From: Hyphochytrium catenoides
Lineage: Eukaryota > Sar > Hyphochytriomycetes > Hyphochytriales > Hyphochytriaceae
Length of the DNA: 15,616 bases
NCBI GenBank assembly: GCA_900088475.1
Contig: FLMG01004685.1
Location: 1-15,616, forward strand
Direction: 5' to 3'
The notes under the pieces were generated by a model. The model was given only the letters and a program-made list of their open reading frames with translations. It did not search any database and was not told the origin of the DNA. A program made the position numbers and the translations under genes. Positions 1-6,999 of the stretch are shown in pieces; the first letter of the stretch is position 1, and each line of letters opens with the position of its first letter.

Positions 1-474
1 AAACACTAACCCATCCACGATGGTGAAGGTCATGGACGTTCTGGGTCCCTTGTGAGTCTCTTCTCTATCTGTCTCACCAGCAGTGCTCTCACCAGCTTCA
101 GCACCGACACCGCTCTCTGCCGATTGACCCAGGGCGTCATCAGCAGTAGCTAGTCTCTTCATAAGCCTTCCTGAGATGTAGCCATGCAAATATATTACCC
201 GGCCAATTCGACCATGGACCATTGGCATGGCAATAGGCCATTCCTCAGGGGTCTCAAGACCATTCAACGAGGCGGGCGCAGTAAATGCGACATGGCAGAC
301 AAGGCTAGCGTCAACAATTGAGTTAACGGTCTCTTCATCGTAGTGGGCGCGATTCTGAAGACGACGTACGTAGTTGATCGCCTTTCGACTTGGCTGCGCT
401 GTGGAAGAGGAGCCGTTCTTTCCAGCCCTCAGCTCCTGCGCATCACTCGTTGTGACGGAGTCCGGCTGGCTCAT
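1..474 (-). CDS. PNPOx-like FMN-binding split-barrel protein (Pyridox_ox_2 / NimA type), 3' part cut off
   Basis: An open frame runs from an ATG at 474 down to the window edge, giving 158 residues with no stop. An in-frame TGA lies six codons upstream (TGA CTG CAC GGC ACC ATG), which supports this start. Residues 34-62 (NYVRRLQNRAHYDEETVNSI, then a stretch ending VCHV) and 81-108 (AMPMVHGRIGRVIYLHG, then SGRLMKRLA) match the usual N-terminal half of the flavin-nucleotide-binding Pyridox_ox_2 family. That family has a 'RxxYD..TV..I.DA.LVCHV.F' motif, then 'P....R.G..IYLHG...SR', then 'TxTxxDGLV'. The last appears here as MTFTIVDGLVF at 148-158. Family members bind FMN or related cofactors; the bacterial NimA branch reduces nitroimidazoles, but the substrate here cannot be told. 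Odd features are about 12 extra residues in the strand hairpin (67-79) and about 35 acidic/small residues (111-147) between the helix and the next strand, where relatives have only a few. The remaining C-terminal half should lie just outside the window. Confidence 0.85.
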   Translation of the reverse strand, partial: MSQPDSVTTSDAQELRAGKNGSSSTAQPSRKAINYVRRLQNRAHYDEETVNSIVDASLVCHVAFTAPASLNGLETPEEWPIAMPMVHGRIGRVIYLHGYISGRLMKRLATADDALGQSAESGVGAEAGESTAGETDREETHKGPRTSMTFTIVDGLVF

Positions 475-814
475 GGTGCCGTGCAGTCACTGCACAGCTT
501 CCGAAAGACGATGTGAGCGGAAGGAGTACCGACGAGGAGTGATGCCAAAGAGTCTTGACTCACTCTTCAGCAGGACCGCGCTCTTCAGCAGGACTGCTGG
601 CCGTTGGAGGCATTGCCCTGCGGCTCTGCTGAGTCATGGGAGAATAGGGAGAAAGCGAGCAGTGTTATACAGAGGGGAAGCGGAGATAGAGGTTCATCTG
701 TTGAGCGCCTGCGCCGCGAGATATTTTCTGATGGCGGCTGGGGTGATAGGAGTAGATAATGACTGAGGATGAAGTCTCCTGGCTGAAGGGACCCGTTCAG
801 TGAAGTTGAAGTGA
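475..814. other. Upstream region of the flavin-binding gene, nothing recognised
   Basis: These bases lie 5' of the - strand flavin-binding gene and should hold its promoter and 5' UTR. I see no TATA box or other core element I would defend, and no coding frame with family features. Open frames here on both strands look compositional. Purine content rises steadily toward the repeat block that follows. Confidence 0.4.
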
Positions 815-1330
815 GAGACAGAGGAGATCCTAAAGAGACAGAGACGGAAGAGATGAAAGGAGAGGAGGGGATAGACTTCAAGATGAGAGCAGACAGAGTA
901 AGTGGGAGACATGCTTAGCCAGAAGGACGGACAAGGAGGAGGAGAGATGAGGAGGAAGATAGGAGAGGCCAAAACTACGAGCAATGAGAGAAGAAAGTGA
1001 CAGAGTAATGAGAGTGAGAACAGAGAGAGAGAGAGAGAAGAAAGAGAGTGAGAGAGACAGACATACCGAGAGAGAGAGAAAGAGAGAGAGAAATACACAC
1101 AGAGAGGGAGGGAGGGAGAGACAGAGATAGACAGAGATACCGAGAGAGAGAAAGAGAGAGAGATACACAGAGAGAGAGGAGGCAGAGAGAGACAGAGAGA
1201 GGAGAGAGAGAACACATCAAGGGAGAAAACAGAGAGAGGAAAAAGGCAGGGTAGATGAGAGACAGAGCTGTCCAAGGTGACCAAAGGTGTAGGTAGAGAA
1301 GACCAATTGACAGAGACAGAGAAAGGAGAG
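815..1330. repeat. Purine-rich (GA)n/(GAGAA)n microsatellite block
   Basis: The + strand is almost entirely purine here, with the densest GAGAGA runs at about 1021-1250 and scattered ACA/ATA interruptions. All six frames stay open because T is rare on the + strand. The predicted Leu/Ser-rich (- strand) and Arg/Glu-rich (+ strand) peptides are therefore artefacts. Such polypurine tracts can adopt triplex (H-DNA) structures, which is general knowledge and not tested here. Confidence 0.85.
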
Positions 1331-3838
1331 AAACATCAGAATATTATCCTAGTCTGAGAACCGCTCTATCTATAATAAGGGTCACACATGCTTCCTGAAG
1401 CTATTATCGTTCATGGCCACCTTGCCACTAGAGCCACCCTAGCACATGTTAGGTCGCTCTTCTCTTTTCGAGAAAGAGAGAGAAGCCGAGAGAGTGGAGA
1501 ATGAAAGCTGCGTCAATCACAGGTACTCGTACAGTACTGCTTCGTCAGAGTTGTTTTTTTTCAAATTGCTGACGAAGCTCAAGAGCTCGCGCTGCGATGA
1601 TGGCGGTGGCGTAGCAGGTGATTGATGGCGATGGCGTGTGCGCTGGGCGGTGAAGAACACAGTGGACAAAAAGTTAGGCAGAGAGTGCTACTAAGCCCAT
1701 ACTCGTCAAGCAGCACCTCAAGAACTATTGGCTCACGCACTTCTTGACTTTTGACGGCATGCGACGAGGGTTCACCTACTAACCACATGTAGGCGACGTG
1801 GTGCTGGAACTGTCTTTCTGTCAACATAACAACTTTCTTGCCCATGGTTGCCCAGACCACATCGGACATGTATGAAACAGCCCTAGGAAAGGCAGATAAG
1901 CAAAGTAGTATATTTCTACCATTACACTGGATAAGCTGATGACAATTTGATCACTCTGAGAAATGCGGCCTTTCTAGGTGTTGGCTTGATGTGCGCAGTC
2001 ACTATGCAGGTGGCGAAGGGCATTGACTCATGTTATTATAAGGCCAACTGCCGCTTGAGCGACTTCTATCTTCTCACGTAACACTATCCCGTTCGTCCTC
2101 GATAGTACTACCGCGACATACTTTAGTACGGAGCGTACCCCTCTGTGAGATAATGGCTTTGCCCTTCTGCCTTGCGTTCCGTCACGAACGGCCCTGAATC
2201 CGGGTTCAAGCTTTAGTCACCGCGATGTTATGGTAGTGTAACTCTTCTCGGTTCTCTGAGTAACTGCAGGCTCTCGTCCAGAAAGACGATTGTCTGTCTC
2301 TATTACATGGCAGCGCGCTTCACGCTTTTGGCCTAATCATAATGTTAGTACTAGGAGGGGAAGGAGTGTGGCTACAAGCAGTCTATTCGTTCAAGTGGTA
2401 TGATCTAAGGACCTTTCTCTCACGATCCGTTAGCTCGCTCCCTTCCCCTGTATCGGGCAACGAGACTATCGGCATGCCCTACATTGCAGCTTCTACACAA
2501 GCACAATCTCCCACGACGGACAAGAAATATGATTTGGATAACAACATGAGCCCCAGAGAAAGGTAGACCTGTAATATCATGCCTGTAAGCGACTCACAAT
2601 TAGAAGAAGAGCCTTTGCAGCGGACCGGCCACATGGAGCACGGACACATCATTCTCCGTTCCATCAAGAGATTGTACAGCCAGGGGAGCACTGTGGGAAA
2701 GCCAGCAAGTGGCTAGCCGGGTTGCGAAAGAGCCTCTGCCGCTGGTCTATCAAAAAAGTAGGTACTCATGTCACAAGGAGCCGATGATCTGCCTTTGATG
2801 TTGATGGGGAGAGGTAGTCGACCATCAGTCTAGCTAGGGACATCCTATTATTAAGATCAGCGAAGATGGGCCACAGTCGCCCATCCTCTTTCATCATCCA
2901 TTGCTTGCTTAAGACACCCGAGTCTCCAATCCATACAAGAGACACACTTGAGGCACCCGAGTCTCTTGGTAACGGACGAGCAAGAACAGCTTGTACAGCT
3001 TGCCAAGACGACGGTCAAGAGGTGGAACTTCCATTACAAAAGTGGGAATTGTAGGGGTAACCCCAAAATGCCATAGAATCGTCACCCCAGACCTCCTTCA
3101 CTCTTGAACAGGCAGTTCGCTTGCCAAGAAGCGCTAGCATTTGTTAATAATCTTACGTGTTTGGAAGCTACTCTGCTTACTTATCTTGGCGTTATCTTGG
3201 CGTTGCCTCTATCACCTTCCTGGAATCCCCAACAAACCATTGCCTGTACGTCTAGACTACTGGTTCTTTGGCGAGAAGGCTATTGAAATGCGAGGAGTAG
3301 TGCGTGATATCTTTCCCTTCTTCGCCCTCCTTTTCAAGCAGCAAGGCGAGCCTAACTTGGAGATCTCGCATGTGGGGTTAGCTGCCTTCCTCCTCTTCAG
3401 AACAATAAGATAGACTATCGACGGCTGACGAGTATTTGACTGTTTTGAGAGGTAAGAGAATAGTTGCCAGTGCCTGCAGGACAGGAAGGAAGGAGTTGCT
3501 AAAGGCTTGGCTTGCAGAGCAAGAGTATAAAAGGCCTAGAATGTTCGTGTTGCTTCTCTCTGTCTCTCTCCCTCTGTTGGCTGTTCTCTTGCCCCTTTGT
3601 GGACAAGAGAAAGGAGCAAATCCACAGCTTCAACCTGAGGAGTTACGGCATGAGCATAACAACACATATTATTGTAGGGAAGATAGGGTTAGCACAATGT
3701 AAAAGATATTACTACTCCTTAGAAAAGCTCTGGTGTAACGAACCTTTGAAGCGCTGCCTTCTGATTGGCTCCTAAGGTGCACTAGTCAGTCTGCCTAAGA
3801 TCTCAGCCACTCCCTGCGCCCAGGGTCCGCCATGGATC
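1331..3838. other. Long intergenic stretch, no confident gene
   Basis: No family-recognisable protein, tRNA or rRNA was found on either strand. Two spots look somewhat coding-like without being recognisable. One is a - strand frame at about 1579-1869, whose first 60 residues (starting MSDVVWATMGKKVVMLTERQ) have balanced composition. The other is a + strand frame at about 3205-3413 (containing LDYWFFGEKAIEMRGVVRD). Neither has partners or clear splice sites. An 11-bp unit (GTTATCTTGGC-like) is tandemly doubled near 3182-3204, and CACCCGAGTCTC-like words recur near 2917 and 2957. A TATAAAAG word lies at about 3525. Confidence 0.4.
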
Positions 3839-3840
3839 NN
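3839..3840. other. Assembly gap (two N)
   Basis: Two undetermined bases interrupt otherwise ordinary intergenic sequence, between CCATGGATC and TAGATAG. This marks an ambiguous call or a scaffold join of unknown true length, so distances and frames across it should not be trusted. Confidence 0.95.
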
Positions 3841-4255
3841 TAGATAGAAGGAGCAGTACCCTGTGCCACATTTTTCATCTATTTTTAGAACTACCAATCG
3901 CTTGCAAGGATGTCTTTGCTGCCGTATCTAGGGCGAGAAGCGTGGCAGTGTGACAGAAGAAGGGGAGGGAGACAAGTATCTGTAGGCCAAAGGAGGCAGT
4001 GTAAGACGAAACATCGGAGGTATTTATTGATCGGCTTCCTTCAGCACATCCAGCGCCAGATGAACCAAGCGGCGGTGAAGCAAGTCACTACACATTCTCC
4101 GTCAGACGACACAGTCACTCAGCGCATCAGGCAAGTACTCCACAGCTTGCCGCCCAAGCGCCGCCCAGATTGGCACACCGCACACAGCTCTTGCCCAACA
4201 GCCGTAGCTACCAGCCCCACTGTAGTAAGGACATTAACCCGGAGCAGGAGCAAAA
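3841..4255 (+). other. 5' region of the LPMO gene
   Basis: This stretch precedes the LPMO start and presumably holds its promoter and leader. No clear TATA or initiator element was identified; a TATTTATTG word sits at about 4021. A long + strand frame (3910-4398) runs through here and overlaps the LPMO start out of frame. It shows no domain and reads like an unselected frame. If the transcript began far upstream, that frame would act as an inhibitory upstream ORF. Confidence 0.3.
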
Positions 4256-5140
4256 ATGACTGCGTTGATCTCGTTCGCTCGTGCGGCTGCCGGTATATTG
4301 GCTGTTATCGCCATCCAAGCCGACGCTCATATGCAGGTGCAAAATCCCCCTCCTCGAGGGTCCAGGTTCAACACTGGATACTCTCCGACCGACTATAACC
4401 TCATGGCTCCTGCGACAGCCATCTGCCAGGGAAAACCAGCGGGCAATGTCGTTAAGACCCTCGTGGCAGGCGAGCAGTCTTCCATCGAATTTGTGCCATC
4501 AGGCTCACCTCACGGCGGAGGTGGATGCCAGATATCTCTTTCCTACGATGATGGAAAGACCTTTACCGCTATCCACACTACAGATAGGTCATGCCCACTG
4601 GAGAATAGCATTACCTTTACGGTGCCAGCTAACGCACCAAGCTGCGAGAAATGCGTTCTGGCATGGACTTGGGTGCCCACCATCAGCGGAGGACCAGAGT
4701 TCTATATGAACTGTATGGACGTCAGCATCAAGGGAACTGCGACAGAGCCTCTCACAGGACCTGCTACAATCTTCGTCAACCTCCCAGGATACCCCACACG
4801 CAAAGGAAGCCTCTTCTTTGACTTCGACCCATACAATCCCGCCAACAACAACGCAGAGGCCCAAAGAGCTATGGCGGCACCAGTGCCTAATGTGACACCG
4901 GCACCTTCCCCCAGCGCCACTACTGCACCCAATCCACCGGCTGCTTCGCCCTCAGTATCAACTGCGAACAAACGCCCATGTATGGCTGGCAGTGATTCCG
5001 ATACGATCCTGCCACCTCCTCATTGTGGCACGTGCAAGGGGTGCCTGTGGACGTATTCGACTGGTACTCAGTGTTTCCCTAACTACCCTCGTGTCAGCTG
5101 TGAAGTGTATAAGGACCACGGGTATACGTGGTGCTCTTAA
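4256..5140 (+). CDS. Secreted AA11-like lytic polysaccharide monooxygenase with Cys-rich C-terminal module
   Basis: This is an intronless 294-residue protein. The start ATG has a favourable context (AAAAATGAC). Residues 1-24 form a signal peptide ending QADA, so cleavage would expose His25. An N-terminal His is the hallmark of LPMOs, which use a copper histidine brace to oxidise glycosidic bonds in polysaccharides; AA11 members act on chitin. The second brace His is H86 in SPHGGGGCQISLSYDDGKTF, the typical AA11-type 'H-G-G-x-C-Q-x-S-L-S-Y-D' motif. WTWV at 137-140 and FYMNC at 149-153, with probable axial Tyr150, follow as in AA11. The catalytic domain spans roughly 25-185. A Pro/Ala/Ser/Thr linker (about 203-238) leads to a C-terminal module (about 242-294) with seven Cys (242, 257, 260, 263, 273, 282, 293) and aromatics in CLW, CFPNY and YTWC. 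That module may bind polysaccharide, which is inference. Substrate cannot be read from sequence: chitin is the family default, cellulose or another glucan is possible. The gene is convergent with the protease gene downstream. Confidence 0.9.
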   Translation: MTALISFARAAAGILAVIAIQADAHMQVQNPPPRGSRFNTGYSPTDYNLMAPATAICQGKPAGNVVKTLVAGEQSSIEFVPSGSPHGGGGCQISLSYDDGKTFTAIHTTDRSCPLENSITFTVPANAPSCEKCVLAWTWVPTISGGPEFYMNCMDVSIKGTATEPLTGPATIFVNLPGYPTRKGSLFFDFDPYNPANNNAEAQRAMAAPVPNVTPAPSPSATTAPNPPAASPSVSTANKRPCMAGSDSDTILPPPHCGTCKGCLWTYSTGTQCFPNYPRVSCEVYKDHGYTWCS

Positions 5141-5221
5141 ACGCACTACGGCTGCTCTTTCAACGTCAAAGTGATCCCGTCAGCCCTCTTTGTCTTGAGC
5201 TTGTTTGTACCTAATATGGGG

Positions 5222-5227
5222 AATAAA
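5222..5227 (+). terminator. Probable polyadenylation signal (AATAAA) of the LPMO gene
   Basis: A canonical AATAAA hexamer lies 82 nt after the last base of the LPMO stop codon. A T-rich stretch (TCTTTTTG) follows it closely, the usual arrangement for a 3' end. No equivalent hexamer was seen just 3' of the protease gene on the other strand. Confidence 0.6.
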
Positions 5228-5960
5228 TGATCTTTTTGCAGTATCATCAACGTCTCTATCTTACATATTGTAAGCCGCTATACAGCCATAGATGCATAGA
5301 GACTTACTGAGTAGCTCCTATTTCTCTCTCATCGTCCTAGTCCCTAACATGATGCCGTCATTACTACGAGATCATCGCTCTTAAAGGCTATTACAATGAA
5401 CATGAAAGAGACTACGAAGGCGATGCGGAGCTGGAGGGAAGTCGCAGCTATAATCAGCAGTGCTCCTTATCATATTGAATGATCTCTTAGGACTGCACTA
5501 ACGCCTAAGGGATAGGAGAGGTTAGAAGGAGATTAATGAAGAAGAGAATGAGCTCGATCAAAAGCTAGATAGATTGATGATCCTCCTTAAAGTACTAAAT
5601 TTGCAAAGCTATAAAGTTGACATCCATGAGAGAAAGCAGAGAGAGAGGAAATACACTCTAATAGATAAATAAGAGAGAGAGCAGAGATCGCTAAGAGAAC
5701 CCATTGAACAGTCATGAAGGGAAAGTCCATCATCTCAAACAAGAGAATCGGCAATGAATTGCCGCTAAGAAGGAAAGGAAGAACCAAAGTTGGAAAGGTG
5801 AAAGTAGGATGAAAAAACACAATGTAGCAGAGAAAGCAAATTCTTCATTGATCTGTTTATAAAAAGCTCTCTAACATTTTGAAAAGGCAAGCGGTCTCCG
5901 TCGTTGACAGCGACTAGAATTCTTGAACCGTGGCTACCAAGGGGAGTAATCCGCGCTAGC
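5228..5960. other. Intergenic region between two convergent genes
   Basis: This should hold the 3' UTRs and ends of the LPMO gene (+) and the insulysin-like gene (-). The centre (about 5500-5720) is purine-rich with GAGAGA words. No RNA gene or conserved protein is visible. The - strand sequence after the protease stop contains only weak TATAAA-type signals at about 5857-5862 and no AATAAA. Confidence 0.4.
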
Positions 5961-6968
5961 TCAAGGTAAAGCAGGCAGAGCTCTTACCTCCTCTGGGGAG
6001 CTAACAACCTGCACATCGTCCCGCAGAGGTGGGGCCACAATCGGGAACCTTGGAGCGTTGACCAGAACTGTGAGCCTTGCTACATCCGAGCCGTTGCGAG
6101 AGATGTACTGATCGAAGAAGTCCATCATCTCTGACTTAGTTACGGTCCTGAGGTACTTGGCTTGCTCGTGCTGGAGGTCAAATCGGTAAGTCCCTGATGT
6201 TATCTCGGACAGATATTGCCAGGTGTTATCGCTAAGTGAATCGGCCTTGCGTTCCTTGCGTGCAATAAGACTCTCAAGCGTGCTTTCAAACTGATCGAAG
6301 CCTCCTTCAGCAATGAAGTTGTCAAAGAAAGATTCTATCCTTTGTTCAAGGTACAAAGAATCATTGTTTGAGCCTTCTACGAAACACTGCAACGAGTTGA
6401 TTTTGACCCAGTCCACGCTCCAACAAGAAAGAGCATAACCCAACTGCTCCTTCGTCCGCAGGGTGTCGAAGAAAGGCTGCTCGACGAGAGCTGCAAGGAG
6501 TTCCGCCTTGCTGGAACCGGTCAAGCCACTTCCGAGCTGCAAATAACGAAGAGGAGAGAGCGCCAAAGGAGGCATTGTTTGGTCAGGAAGCAAATATACT
6601 CTTCAACGGCGCTAAATAAATGCAAGAGGAGATTCCTCTACCTGATATTGCACCACTGTAACTGAGTTCAAGTTTTCAGGATCTAAACCTGTTGTCTGAA
6701 AGACGACCTTCTTCCGCTTGGGCAGCTGGGTCAGGGCAACCCTAGTTTGCCGTTGGTCCTCAGGGAGAGCCTTGTAACCAAGAATGTCGTGGACGTCGTC
6801 AGCTGTAGCTAACGCCTGGGCCTCGTTCATGTTGCCATTGACGAGGATATCACAGAAGAGGTTGGACAAGAACTTTTCCAGTCTGGCTTGCACTTGCTCC
6901 AGCTGTAGACTCTCCATTGCTTCTTCCAGATCCTTACCAAAGTATCTCGTCTACATGGCGGTTAGAAA

Positions 6969-6999
<31 letters not shown>

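Noticed and set aside
694-1284. Long Leu/Ser-rich open frames on the - strand and an Arg/Glu-rich one on the + strand
   Set aside because: They lie in a (GA)n/(CT)n block where stops are rare for compositional reasons. The peptides are simple repeats in every frame.
1579-1869. A 96-residue - strand frame beginning MSDVVWATMGKK
   Set aside because: The first part looks protein-like, but the end becomes His/Arg-rich low complexity. There is no recognisable domain and no clear splice structure. Kept only as a note in the intergenic entry.
3910-4398. A 162-residue + strand frame overlapping the LPMO start
   Set aside because: It is out of frame with the well-supported LPMO, shows no domain, and reads through the signal-peptide codons in the wrong frame.
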